Below, piece by piece: positions 44,578 to 53,912 of a stretch of 64,000 nt of DNA. Source of the DNA: Pseudomonas viridiflava (GTDB lineage: Bacteria > Pseudomonadota > Gammaproteobacteria > Pseudomonadales > Pseudomonadaceae); assembly GCF_900573885.1 (NCBI RefSeq), contig NZ_UPSE01000533.1, forward strand, positions 124,001-188,000. Direction: 5' to 3'. The position numbers and the translations under genes were made by a program. Every line of letters starts with the position of its first letter. The stretch's first letter is position 1. The notes beneath the pieces are model-generated. The model was given only the letters and a program-made list of their open reading frames with translations, made no database searches and was not told where the DNA came from.

Positions 44578-46424
44578 ACCTTCTATTTCTGACTTTCACG
44601 TTCCCTCTTATCGGCTGGCTGCTGCTCTCGTTCTCGCGCGGCAAATGGTCGGAAAACGTCTCGGCACTGATCGGCGTTGGTTCGGTCGGCCTGTCGGCCC
44701 TGACCACCGCCTTTCTGATCTACCAGTTCAACGTCAACCCGCCAGAAGGCGGCGTATACAGCCAGGTGCTCTGGCAGTGGATGTCGGTAGACGGCTTCGC
44801 CCCAAGCTTCACCCTGTACCTGGACGGCCTGTCGCTGACCATGCTGGGCGTGGTAACGGGCGTCGGCTTTCTGATTCACCTGTTCGCCTCGTGGTACATG
44901 CGCGGTGAGGCCGGTTACTCGCGCTTCTTCTCGTACACCAACCTGTTTATCACCAGCATGCTGTTCCTGGTGCTCGGCGATAACCTGCTGTTCCTGTACT
45001 TCGGTTGGGAAGGCGTGGGCCTGTGCAGTTACCTGCTGATCGGCTTCTACTACAGCAACCGCAACAACGGTAACGCCGCACTCAAGGCCTTTATCGTCAC
45101 CCGTATCGGCGACGTGTTCATGGCCATCGGCCTGTTCCTGCTGTTCCAGCATCTGGGAACCCTGAACATTCAGGAATTGCTGGTTCTGGCGCCGCAAAAA
45201 CTGCAACAGGGCGACACCTGGATGTGGTGGGCAACCCTGATGCTGCTGGGCGGCGCCGTGGGTAAATCGGCTCAGCTGCCACTGCAAACCTGGCTTGCCG
45301 ATGCAATGGCCGGCCCAACTCCGGTTTCCGCGCTGATTCACGCGGCCACCATGGTGACGGCTGGCGTGTACCTGATTGCCCGTACCCACGGCCTGTTCCT
45401 GCTGGCGCCTGAGGTGCTCGAGCTGGTCGGTATCGTGGGCGGCGTGACGCTGGTGCTCGCCGGTTTCGCCGCACTGGTACAAACCGACATCAAGCGCATC
45501 CTCGCCTACTCGACCATGAGCCAGATCGGCTACATGTTCCTGGCCCTGGGCGTTGGCGCCTGGGACGCGGCGATTTTCCACCTGATGACCCACGCCTTCT
45601 TCAAGGCCCTGCTGTTCCTTGCGTCCGGTTCGGTGATCGTCGCCTGCCACCACGAGCAGAACATCTTCAAGATGGGCGGCCTGTGGAAAAAGCTGCCGTT
45701 GGCCTACGCGAGTTTCATCGTCGGTGGCGCCGCCCTGGCCGCCCTGCCCTTCGTGACCGCCGGCTTCTATTCCAAGGATGAGATTCTCTGGGAAGCCTTT
45801 GCCAGCGGTCACACCGGTTTGCTGTATGCCGGTCTGGTCGGTGCGTTCATGACCTCGCTGTACACCTTCCGCCTGATCTTCATCGCCTTCCACGGCGAGG
45901 CGAAAACCGAAGCCCATGCCGGGCATGGCATCAGCCACTGGCTGCCGCTGTCGGTGTTGATCGTGCTGTCGACCTTTATCGGCGCACTGATCAGCCCGCC
46001 GCTGGCTGGCGTGCTGCCGGAAAGCGTCGGTCACGCGGGTGGCGACGCCAAGCACAGCCTGGAATTGTCGTCGGGCCTGATCGCCATTGCCGGTATCGCT
46101 CTGGCCGCCGTGCTGTTCCTCGGCAAGCGCCGCTTCGCCACAGCCGTTGCCAACAGCGGCCCGGGCAAATTGCTTTCGGCCTGGTGGTTCGCCGCGTGGG
46201 GTTTCGACTGGATCTACGACAAGCTGTTCGTGCAGCCGTACCTGCTGATCACCCGTTTGCTGGGCCATGACCCAATCAACAGCAGCATCGGTGTGGTCCC
46301 GCGTTTGGTACGCCTGGGTAACAGCCTGATGAGCCGTACGGAAACCGGCAACCTGCGCTGGTACTCGGCCTCGGTGGCCGGCGGTGCCGTGCTGCTGCTC
46401 GCCCTTCTTCTGATTTTGAATTAA
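44574..46424 (+). CDS. nuoL: NADH-quinone oxidoreductase subunit L
   Basis: 616-residue antiporter-like subunit, the distal proton pump, with about 14 core helices and the C-terminal lateral helix HL that runs along NuoM and NuoN. Key motifs: the helix-5 Glu in LYFGWEGVGLCSYLLIGFY, GKSAQLPLQTWLADAMAGPTPVSALIHAATMVTAG (in pieces: GKSAQLPLQTWL, PVSALIHAAT) with the Lys in the channel. Overlaps nuoK as ATGA; nuoM follows after 15 bases. Confidence 0.97.
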   Translation: MNLLFLTFTFPLIGWLLLSFSRGKWSENVSALIGVGSVGLSALTTAFLIYQFNVNPPEGGVYSQVLWQWMSVDGFAPSFTLYLDGLSLTMLGVVTGVGFLIHLFASWYMRGEAGYSRFFSYTNLFITSMLFLVLGDNLLFLYFGWEGVGLCSYLLIGFYYSNRNNGNAALKAFIVTRIGDVFMAIGLFLLFQHLGTLNIQELLVLAPQKLQQGDTWMWWATLMLLGGAVGKSAQLPLQTWLADAMAGPTPVSALIHAATMVTAGVYLIARTHGLFLLAPEVLELVGIVGGVTLVLAGFAALVQTDIKRILAYSTMSQIGYMFLALGVGAWDAAIFHLMTHAFFKALLFLASGSVIVACHHEQNIFKMGGLWKKLPLAYASFIVGGAALAALPFVTAGFYSKDEILWEAFASGHTGLLYAGLVGAFMTSLYTFRLIFIAFHGEAKTEAHAGHGISHWLPLSVLIVLSTFIGALISPPLAGVLPESVGHAGGDAKHSLELSSGLIAIAGIALAAVLFLGKRRFATAVANSGPGKLLSAWWFAAWGFDWIYDKLFVQPYLLITRLLGHDPINSSIGVVPRLVRLGNSLMSRTETGNLRWYSASVAGGAVLLLALLLILN

Positions 46425-46439
46425 GGAAAACAGCCCGTC

Positions 46440-47969
46440 ATGATTCTGCCTTGGCTAATCCTGATTCCCTTTATTGGCGGCCTGCTGTGCTGGCAGGCCG
46501 AACGGTTCGGCAATACCCTGCCGCGCTGGATCGCCCTGCTCAGCATGGTGCTGCTGTTCGGCCTGAGCCTGTGGCTGTGGACTACCGGCAACTTCAACCT
46601 GGCGCCCGCGCCGGGCGCGGAGCCGGTCTGGGCCCACGAGTTCCAGGTGCAATGGATCGAGCGCTTCGGCATCACCATTCACTTGGCTATGGACGGTTTG
46701 TCGGTCTTGATGATCGTGCTCACCGGGCTATTGGGTGTCCTTTCGGTCCTGTGCTCCTGGAATGAAATCCAGAACCGCGTCGGCTTCTTCCACCTCAACC
46801 TGCTGTGGATTCTGGGCGGCGTGGTTGGCGTGTTCCTGGCCATCGACCTGTTCCTGTTCTTCTTCTTCTGGGAAATGATGCTGGTGCCGATGTACTTCCT
46901 CATCGCGCTCTGGGGTCACAGCGGCAGCAAGGGCAATACCCGCATCAACGCCGCCACCAAGTTCTTCATCTACACCCAGGCCAGCGGCCTGATCATGTTG
47001 GTGGCGATTCTCGGACTGGTGTTCGTCAACTACAACGCCACCGGCGTGATCACCTTCAACTACGCCGACCTGCTGAAAACCGAGCTCTCCGAAGGCACCG
47101 AATATGTGCTGATGCTGGGCTTCTTCATTGCCTTCGCAGTGAAGTTTCCGGTGGTGCCGTTTCACTCATGGCTGCCCGATGCACACGCCCAGGCGCCAAC
47201 AGCAGGCTCGGTCGACCTGGCCGGTATTCTGCTGAAAACCGCCGCTTATGGTCTGCTGCGTTTCGCCCTGCCACTGTTCCCGAACGCCTCGGCTGAATTC
47301 GCCAACATCGCCATGTATCTGGGCGTGTTCGCGATCATCTACGGTGCCTTGCTGTCGTTCGCCCAGACCGACATCAAGCGCCTGATCGCCTACTCCAGCG
47401 TGTCGCACATGGGCTTCGTGCTGATTGCCATCTACTCCGGCAGCCAGATCGCCCTGCAAGGCGCGGTGGTGCAAATGGTTGCTCACGGTCTGTCGGCTGC
47501 AGCGCTGTTTATTCTCAGCGGCCAGTTGTACGAGCGCCTGCACACCCGCGACATGCGCGAGATGGGTGGTATCTGGGGGCGCCTGCCTTACCTGCCGGCC
47601 ATCAGCCTGTTCTTCGCCGCAGCGGCGCTGGGCTTGCCCGGCACCGGTAACTTCGTTGGCGAGTTCCTCATTCTGGTGGGCGCATTCAAAGCCTTCCCGT
47701 GGTTCACGATTGTGGCGGCTACCGGCCTGGTATTCGGCTCGGTGTACTCGCTGATCATGATCCACCGTGCCTATTTTGGTCCGGCCAAGTCTGACGATGC
47801 GCTGCGCGGCATGGATGCCCGTGAGATGTTCATGGTGCTGGGTCTGGCGGTGCTGCTGATTCTGCTCGGGGTCTACCCGCAGCCGATTCTCGACACCTCG
47901 TCGGCCACTATGCAGGGCATTCAACAGTGGCTTGGTACCGCTTCCACTCAACTCGCATCGGGCCGGTAG
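46440..47969 (+). CDS. nuoM: NADH-quinone oxidoreductase subunit M
   Basis: 509-residue antiporter-like proton pump in the middle of the membrane arm. Helix-5 Glu in FFFFWEMMLVPMYFLI, channel segment FAVKFPVVPFHSWLPDAHAQAP and SSVSHMGFVLIAIYSG with the conserved Lys/His path are visible. About 14 transmembrane helices; length typical. It lies 15 bases after nuoL. Confidence 0.97.
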   Translation: MILPWLILIPFIGGLLCWQAERFGNTLPRWIALLSMVLLFGLSLWLWTTGNFNLAPAPGAEPVWAHEFQVQWIERFGITIHLAMDGLSVLMIVLTGLLGVLSVLCSWNEIQNRVGFFHLNLLWILGGVVGVFLAIDLFLFFFFWEMMLVPMYFLIALWGHSGSKGNTRINAATKFFIYTQASGLIMLVAILGLVFVNYNATGVITFNYADLLKTELSEGTEYVLMLGFFIAFAVKFPVVPFHSWLPDAHAQAPTAGSVDLAGILLKTAAYGLLRFALPLFPNASAEFANIAMYLGVFAIIYGALLSFAQTDIKRLIAYSSVSHMGFVLIAIYSGSQIALQGAVVQMVAHGLSAAALFILSGQLYERLHTRDMREMGGIWGRLPYLPAISLFFAAAALGLPGTGNFVGEFLILVGAFKAFPWFTIVAATGLVFGSVYSLIMIHRAYFGPAKSDDALRGMDAREMFMVLGLAVLLILLGVYPQPILDTSSATMQGIQQWLGTASTQLASGR

Positions 47970-47990
47970 CCTGTAATGGAAAGCCGCGTT

Positions 47991-49460
47991 ATGGAATTCA
48001 CAACTCAACACCTGCTCGCCCTGCTCCCGCTGCTGGTGCTTTGCGCCACCATCGTGGTGGTGATGCTGGCCATCGCATGGCGACGTAACCACAGCCAGAC
48101 CTTTATCTTGTCGGGTCTGGGTTTGAACCTGTCTCTGCTGTCGATCATTCCCGCGGTAAAAGCCACGCCGCTGGCGGTTACCAGCCTGTTGCTGGTCGAT
48201 AACTTCGCCAACTTCTACATCGGCCTGATTCTGGTCTCCACCCTGGCCTGCGTGACCTTGGTGCACGCGTACATGGGCGATGACAAGGTCGGTTTCCCGG
48301 GCAACCGCGACGAGCTTTACCTGCTGATTCTGCTGGCGGCTGCCGGCGGCATCGTGCTGGTGTGCGCGCAGCACCTGGCAGGCTTGTTTATCGGTCTGGA
48401 ACTGCTGTCGGTGCCGGTGTACGGCATGGTCGCGTACGCGTTCTTCAACAAGCGCTCGCTGGAAGCCGGCATCAAATACATGGTGCTGTCGGCCGCCGGT
48501 TCGGCCTTCCTGCTGTTCGGTATGGCCCTGCTGTACGCCGACGCCGGCACCCTGAGCTTCACCGGCATCGGCGCCAAGCTGGCCGCCACTGGCGCACAAA
48601 GCGCCATGGCGCAGTTGGGCATGGGCATGATGCTGGTAGGCCTGACGTTCAAGCTGTCGCTGGTGCCGTTCCACCTGTGGACGCCAGACGTCTACGAAGG
48701 CGCCCCCGCGCCTGTGGCAGCGTTCCTGGCCACCGCCAGTAAAGTCGCCGTATTCGTCGTAATGGTTCGCCTGTTCCTGCTGTCCCCGGCCGCCAACGAA
48801 GGGCTGCTGACCACCGTGCTGTCGGTGATCGCCGTGGCCTCGATTCTGGTCGGCAACCTGCTCGCGCTGCTGCAGAACAACCTCAAGCGTTTGCTGGGTT
48901 ATTCCTCCATCGCCCACTTCGGTTACCTGATGATTGCCGTCATCGCCGGTAAAGGGTTGGCCGTGGAAGCGGTTGGCGTGTACCTGGCCACCTACGTGCT
49001 GACCAGCCTCGGTGCGTTTGGTGTGGTCACGCTGATGTCCACCCCATTCAGCGGCCGCGACGCCGACGCGCTGTACGAATACCGGGGCCTGTTCTGGCGC
49101 CGTCCGTACCTGACCGCCGTGCTCACCGTGATGATGCTGTCGCTGGCGGGTATTCCGCTGACGTCCGGCTTTATCGGCAAGTTCGTGGTAGTCATGGTCG
49201 GCGTGCAGACCCAACAATGGTGGCTGCTGGGCGCTCTGGTACTGGGCAGCGCGATTGGCGTTTTCTACTACCTGCGCGTGATGGTCACTCTATTCCTGGT
49301 CGAGCCGAACCTGCATCGCCACGATGCACCGTTCAACTGGGGCCAGCGCACCGGCGGCATCATGCTGCTGGCCGTTGCCCTGCTCGCCTTTGTGCTCGGC
49401 GTGTACCCGCAACCGCTGCTGGAACTGGTACAGCACTCGACGATGGTGCTGACGCCGTAA
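47991..49460 (+). CDS. nuoN: NADH-quinone oxidoreductase subunit N
   Basis: 489-residue antiporter-like proton pump, proximal to the quinone arm. Visible motifs: LFIGLELLSVPVYGMVAY with the conserved Glu, KLSLVPFHLWTPDVYEGAPAP split as LVPFHLWTPDVYEG, and LLGYSSIAHFGYLMIA. I use ATG 47991 (start MEFTTQHL as in relatives, GGAAAG about ten bases upstream) rather than ATG 47976. It is the last nuo gene and is followed by a terminator. Confidence 0.95.
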   Translation: MEFTTQHLLALLPLLVLCATIVVVMLAIAWRRNHSQTFILSGLGLNLSLLSIIPAVKATPLAVTSLLLVDNFANFYIGLILVSTLACVTLVHAYMGDDKVGFPGNRDELYLLILLAAAGGIVLVCAQHLAGLFIGLELLSVPVYGMVAYAFFNKRSLEAGIKYMVLSAAGSAFLLFGMALLYADAGTLSFTGIGAKLAATGAQSAMAQLGMGMMLVGLTFKLSLVPFHLWTPDVYEGAPAPVAAFLATASKVAVFVVMVRLFLLSPAANEGLLTTVLSVIAVASILVGNLLALLQNNLKRLLGYSSIAHFGYLMIAVIAGKGLAVEAVGVYLATYVLTSLGAFGVVTLMSTPFSGRDADALYEYRGLFWRRPYLTAVLTVMMLSLAGIPLTSGFIGKFVVVMVGVQTQQWWLLGALVLGSAIGVFYYLRVMVTLFLVEPNLHRHDAPFNWGQRTGGIMLLAVALLAFVLGVYPQPLLELVQHSTMVLTP

Positions 49461-49478
49461 GGCCAGCCTGCAAACAAG

Positions 49479-49506
49479 AAGCCCGGCTCGACGCCGGGCT
49501 TTTTTA
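49479..49506 (+). terminator. Intrinsic terminator after nuoN
   Basis: Stem AAGCCCGGC/GCCGGGCTT with loop tcgac and a T-run, ending the nuo operon. Confidence 0.92.
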
Positions 49507-49690
49507 TGGGGACCCATTCGCCGGTAAAAGCCGTTAATGACTTGAATGCGTAGGCGACACTCGCCTTGAACAGCGAAAAAACCGCACAGATACGTGCTTC
49601 CTTCCTAAGAAATTTCCGCAGCTCTTTTCAGGTGTCCTTTCCCGCCAGAGCCCAGTAGTTTTGCGCGCTCCCGCTCTCAACTGAACACCC

Positions 49691-50875
49691 ATGACCTTTG
49701 CACCTCACCTCACCACCCTGCGCGCTTCACTGATCAATTTTTTGCTGCGTTACTGGTTGCCCAGTGGCTGGTTCGCGTTGCTGACCGGCATGTTCTGGAT
49801 CGGCGACCGCGCTCTGTATCACAAGCTCTACTACGTCTCTCTGGCCTTTCCCACCTTTGTGCTTCTGTTGTTGCAGCCGCGTTGGTTGTTACTGCTCAAG
49901 CGCGTCGCGATCAGCAATCTGTTTCTGCTGTTCGCCAGCTACATGCTGCTGTCATTGCTGTGGTCGCCTGCAGACGTTTCGCTGGTCAGCATGGTTAAGC
50001 GTCCGCTCTACATCGTGCTGGCATTTGCCGCAGCCGCTCTCCTTGCCTGCCACCAGCCACCGCGGCTCGCCCAAGCCACAGAATGGGCGGCCCGGGGCGC
50101 CGTGGTGGCCGCCGCAGCGACCATCGCGTACTACCTGCATAAAGGCGATGGAGGCCGCCTGAGTGGCTATGGCGCGCTCTACAACGCACTGAAATCAACG
50201 CACGTGTTCGGTTTTTTTGCGGTTTATTGGCTGTGCCGCTGGTATCAACACCCCTCGCCCAAGGCATGGGGTCCGATCACAGCGCTGATACCGCTCTGGC
50301 TACTGTTGCTGCTGACCGGCTCGCGTACCCCACTGCTGGCCGTGGCGGCCGCGCTTCTCTGGCTGGCGCTGTTGCAATGGCGCCAGCGGGCCTGGTTGAT
50401 CATCGCTGCCGGGCTTAGCGCTGCACTCAGCTGGCAATTGCTTCAGCCAGCCGAAACCCTGCTAACACGCGGCCTCTCTTACAGACCGGCTATCTGGGCG
50501 GAAGCCTTGCGTCAGCTGGACGGTCATTTCTGGTTTGGGCTGGGATTGGAGCACCCTCAGGTATTTCAGGTGACGGGCCTCGACGAAGCACTGGCCGACA
50601 CCCATAACACCCCGCTGGGAGTGTTGTTTGAAGGCGGCGTCGCGGGCCTCGCACTGTGGCTGGTCATGTACGCCTACGCGCTGGGTTACGCCTGGACGCA
50701 GCGGCGACACCGCGATGTAGCCGCTGCTTCGGCACTGGTGGTGTTTGGCCTGGTGGCCGGCTTCACCGAGGGGAGTGGCTTTCTCTCGCGGCCCAACGAG
50801 CATTGGTTTTTGCTCTGGATTCCGCTGGCCTTGCTCGCCGCGACGCAACATCAGGCGGCGCGACAAAACCCGTAG
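49691..50875 (+). CDS. O-antigen ligase-like membrane protein (WaaL/Wzy_C family)
   Basis: 394 residues with about ten or eleven transmembrane helices and the Wzy_C/WaaL core: LLTGSRTPLLAVAAALLWL (helix with the family Gly-Ser-Arg), a periplasmic loop with SYRPAIWAEAL, and the His in LADTHNTPLGVLFEGGV that corresponds to the essential WaaL His. WaaL joins O-antigen or other glycan to lipid A core in the periplasm; the exact acceptor here is not shown. It is convergent with the glycosyltransferase operon and follows the nuo terminator. Confidence 0.8.
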   Translation: MTFAPHLTTLRASLINFLLRYWLPSGWFALLTGMFWIGDRALYHKLYYVSLAFPTFVLLLLQPRWLLLLKRVAISNLFLLFASYMLLSLLWSPADVSLVSMVKRPLYIVLAFAAAALLACHQPPRLAQATEWAARGAVVAAAATIAYYLHKGDGGRLSGYGALYNALKSTHVFGFFAVYWLCRWYQHPSPKAWGPITALIPLWLLLLLTGSRTPLLAVAAALLWLALLQWRQRAWLIIAAGLSAALSWQLLQPAETLLTRGLSYRPAIWAEALRQLDGHFWFGLGLEHPQVFQVTGLDEALADTHNTPLGVLFEGGVAGLALWLVMYAYALGYAWTQRRHRDVAAASALVVFGLVAGFTEGSGFLSRPNEHWFLLWIPLALLAATQHQAARQNP

Positions 50876-50930
50876 CGTTTCAAGCAGCGGCCAGGCAAAG
50901 CGTATCTGCAGATGAGCCCTGGCCCGGCTT

Positions 50931-51809
50931 CTAGCGAGCGGCACCCTTGGGCAGCGGGTTCAGCAGCCGCATCAGCCCACGCAGGGTTTTGCGGTCCCAG
51001 GTGCGCAACGGCAGCTGGCGCAGAAGTTGCCACGCCAACGCTTTCTCGCCTCGCGCGGCTTTCAGGAACATTGAGTTGCGGAAATTCCGGCATACCCGTT
51101 CGTAGGCGGGATGATCACTGAACTGTGCGTAACTGCGCAGCACGTTGTCGATCATGAACGGGTAATTCTTGTACGTATTCGTCAGGTGAACCCGGTACAG
51201 CGCCAGCACCTCTTCAAGCACATCGATGACGTATCCGGCACGGGTGATTTTCAGCTGAATCAGCAAATCTTCCAGGCGGATATCCGTGTCGAAACCGCCG
51301 ACGGCTTCCAGCGCCTCCCGGCGAAACATGAGCGTGGGCGCGGGCGCGCCCGGCAGACGGTGCTGAAACACATCATCAAAACGGAGACGGCGAGCGGGCA
51401 ATGGTCTGGCGTCCGCAATTACCCGCCCGGCCGCATTGATTTCCCGAATATTGCCGGCACAAATGCCGACTTCAGGCTTGTCGCGCAGGTACTCAACCTG
51501 CCTGCCAAGGCGCGACGGCAGCATGAGGTCGTCGGAGCCAAACGGTACGATCAGCTCGCCTCGCGCCCGAGCGATCGTTTCGTTCAGCGTGCGCGACAAA
51601 CCCTTGTTTGCTTGCGCAACAAAATCGAAACCGTGCACGGCCTGTAACCGTGCAATCCGCTCAACGCTGTCGTCCTGCGAGCCGTCGTCCACGACCAGCA
51701 GTTCTATCGGGCGATAGGTCTGCGCCAGCACGCTGGCAATACTCGCTTCAACGAACGCCGCGTGGTTGTAGCTAGAGATGATCACGCTCACCAAAGGCAT
51801 TCGGCTCAT
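50931..51809 (-). CDS. Family 2 glycosyltransferase
   Basis: 292 residues, GT-A fold. Features: PLVSVIISSYNHAAFVEASIASVL, VVDDGSQDDSVERI with the nucleotide-sugar Asp, FGSDDLMLPSR as the DXD-like metal site, and GGFDTDIRLEDLLIQLKI with the catalytic-base ED. ATG 51809 is chosen because it overlaps the preceding gene's stop by four bases; ATG 51830 would add seven residues. Third gene of an operon. Donor and acceptor sugars are unknown. Confidence 0.85.
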   Translation of the reverse strand: MSRMPLVSVIISSYNHAAFVEASIASVLAQTYRPIELLVVDDGSQDDSVERIARLQAVHGFDFVAQANKGLSRTLNETIARARGELIVPFGSDDLMLPSRLGRQVEYLRDKPEVGICAGNIREINAAGRVIADARPLPARRLRFDDVFQHRLPGAPAPTLMFRREALEAVGGFDTDIRLEDLLIQLKITRAGYVIDVLEEVLALYRVHLTNTYKNYPFMIDNVLRSYAQFSDHPAYERVCRNFRNSMFLKAARGEKALAWQLLRQLPLRTWDRKTLRGLMRLLNPLPKGAAR

Positions 51810-52756
51810 CTGCACAGGCCTCGCCACCATGGGCCACCAGGGCCTGCGCAGCGATCCGGCCAGGGCTCGCGAAGGAGCTCGCCCACGCGTGTGGCCATGG
51901 TCAGGTAACTGTTGCGTGTCTGTACCCAGGCCTGACCCGCCGCTGCGATACGCGCGAGTCGTTGCCGGTCGGCGCGCAGTTGCCTGATGTGTTCGCGCAG
52001 TTCATCCACGCCGCTGTACAGCAGCAAATGCTCACCGTCGCGCAGGCCCAATGCGGCTTCCTCGTACTCCTCGCGCCACGCCAGTAATAAACAACCACAG
52101 GCCATGGCTTCGAAATTCTTCGCCATGTACTCGGCCAGGCCGATGTCGGCGCTGACGAACATTTGAATGCGATTGAGCATCTGCCGGTATGGCGCGCCCG
52201 GTTCGGTACGCAACACTTGCAGCGGCTCGCAGGCCGCCAATCGCTCCAGCAAATGCCGCCTTCCGGAATATTCCACGCTGTTGATGCGGCCGACGAAACC
52301 CAGCTCTATATCGCGCTCCAGCGGCTCGGCAAAAAGCTGTTCGGGGTCGTAGCCTTTCGCCAGAAAGCTGGCCTGCGTGCCCTCTTCGCGCAGGCGTCTG
52401 GCCACCGTGGCGCCCGTGACCACCACGCGGGCATCGGGCAAACGTTGGTAGAAACGGCTGAAAGCGCCGAAATGGCGGGAGTCAGACAAGTAGTTCTGAC
52501 AGGCGTCTTCTTCGTAAAACAGCGCAGCGGGCAACGCTGCAAATGCTTTGTGCTGGTGCTGGATATGCCTGAACGGCAGATCGACCAGAACTCGGTCATA
52601 CGCATCGATATCGATGGCAGCCAGCGTTTTTCCGACTCGTAGCTGTTGCGCTTTATCCAGGCGGCGAACATCGAGCGAAACCTGCTTACCGAGGTGCTGA
52701 TAAAACGTGGTCAGATCGGGAAGACGGGCTTGGGCGGTGAGCGCCAGTACTCGCAT
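51806..52756 (-). CDS. Glycosyltransferase of the CgeB/GT1_2-like family
   Basis: 316 residues. The start MRVLALTAQARLPDL and the C-terminal half (ELGFVGRINSVEYSGRRHLLERL; LAEYMAKNFEAMACGCLLLAWR with the nucleotide-sugar Glu; GLRDGEHLLLYSGVDELREHI) match the CgeB-like glycosyltransferases with a GT-B fold that are frequent in LPS and capsule clusters. ATG 52756 overlaps the stop of the upstream gene by one base (TGATG), and its stop overlaps the next start (ATGA). Sixty codons of open frame upstream lie inside the neighbour. Confidence 0.78.
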   Translation of the reverse strand: MRVLALTAQARLPDLTTFYQHLGKQVSLDVRRLDKAQQLRVGKTLAAIDIDAYDRVLVDLPFRHIQHQHKAFAALPAALFYEEDACQNYLSDSRHFGAFSRFYQRLPDARVVVTGATVARRLREEGTQASFLAKGYDPEQLFAEPLERDIELGFVGRINSVEYSGRRHLLERLAACEPLQVLRTEPGAPYRQMLNRIQMFVSADIGLAEYMAKNFEAMACGCLLLAWREEYEEAALGLRDGEHLLLYSGVDELREHIRQLRADRQRLARIAAAGQAWVQTRNSYLTMATRVGELLREPWPDRCAGPGGPWWRGLCR

Positions 52757-53793
52757 CAGCCACGCGCCATCCGTAGAAATTTGCTCACATAGCCCGGACG
52801 CAACGACTGCCACACCGACAGTTTGAGCGCGTGCCGATAAAAGCGTCGCGCCGATGAGCAATCTCCCGCCAGCAGCGCGGCGCGGAACAACGATAAGTAG
52901 CGTTGGGCTGCATAACGCTGGCGCAAACGCTGGCACGCTTCGGGCAGGTGGGCGAACACTTCGTGCAGCATGCCGTGGGCCACCGACTCTTCGTCGGCGC
53001 GGCTGTGGCGCAGGCTGTCGGCGTGTTTATAAACCCGCGCCAGCGGTTCGCTCGTGGTGACCACCGGACCGCTGACAAGCAGATAAGCAAACACCGCCAC
53101 GTCTTCACCACTGCGCAGCGTTTCCGGGTAAGGCCGTTGAAGCAGCAAATCGCGGCGAAACACGCAGCGGCTGTGGGAGATGGAAATGCGTTTATCAAGC
53201 AGGTAACGCCGGCAGCGCTGCAGCGGCGTGCCCGCGACGGGGGTGGGCAAGCGCAATCGCTGACTGCCATCGGCGTAAACGGAAATCTGCGCGCCCAGCA
53301 GCATGGCCGGTGATGGCTGTGCGCTTAACGCTGCCCGTACCGCCGCCAATGCGTCTGGCAACAATTCGTCATCGGCATCGAGCATCAGCACGTAATCGCC
53401 TCGCGCCGCCGACACACCTCGATTCCGCGCTGCAGCGGCACCGGCATTGGCCTGATGAAAAACCTGTATCTGCGGATAGCGTCTGGCGTAGTGCTGCAAG
53501 ACACGTGCGGTGTCGTCCTGGGAGCCGTCGTCAATAACCAGCAGCTCGATGTCCGCGTCCCACTGGTTCAATACCGAGTCGAGCGCCTTGGGCAGCAAAT
53601 GCGCATAGTTGTAGGTCGGGACAATCACGGTAATCAGCGGCCGGTCTGCCAGGGCAATGTCGGTCGGCAACGCTGGAAGAGGAAGGTTTGGCGCTTGCGC
53701 CGCTGCGAAACGGGTTCGCAGCAGCGGCAAAAAAGGACGATGGGCAGGCTGGGAAAGCGGGCCGGCCAACGGTTTTGAAAGGGTGAACGTCAT
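52756..53793 (-). CDS. Family 2 glycosyltransferase
   Basis: 345 residues, first gene of the three-gene operon. After a 50-residue basic N-terminal extension comes the GT-A domain: PLITVIVPTYNYAHLLPKALDSVL, VIDDGSQDDTARVL, NAGAAAARNRGVSAARGDYVLMLDADDE split as AAARNRGVSAARG and LMLDADDEL (DXD site), then RSGEDVAVFAYLL as catalytic ED. A His-rich C-terminal helical part follows. Probably adds a sugar to a surface glycan; product unknown. Confidence 0.85.
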   Translation of the reverse strand: MTFTLSKPLAGPLSQPAHRPFLPLLRTRFAAAQAPNLPLPALPTDIALADRPLITVIVPTYNYAHLLPKALDSVLNQWDADIELLVIDDGSQDDTARVLQHYARRYPQIQVFHQANAGAAAARNRGVSAARGDYVLMLDADDELLPDALAAVRAALSAQPSPAMLLGAQISVYADGSQRLRLPTPVAGTPLQRCRRYLLDKRISISHSRCVFRRDLLLQRPYPETLRSGEDVAVFAYLLVSGPVVTTSEPLARVYKHADSLRHSRADEESVAHGMLHEVFAHLPEACQRLRQRYAAQRYLSLFRAALLAGDCSSARRFYRHALKLSVWQSLRPGYVSKFLRMARG

Positions 53794-53912
53794 GGCGACC
53801 CCGCCTCCAGATAAGGGTCGCCAGCTTGCCGGGCAGGCTGATGCTGTAATGCAGGATCAAGAGTGGCTTCGAGTAGGCAATTACCTAGAGATCAGACGCC
53901 CTTTACACGCTT

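Noticed and set aside
47166..49217. Long open frame of 683 codons on the minus strand opposite nuoM and nuoN
   Set aside because: Antisense shadow of GC-rich nuo genes; composition is His/Gln/Arg-rich with no family match. The same applies to similar frames opposite nuoG, nuoL and ftsK.
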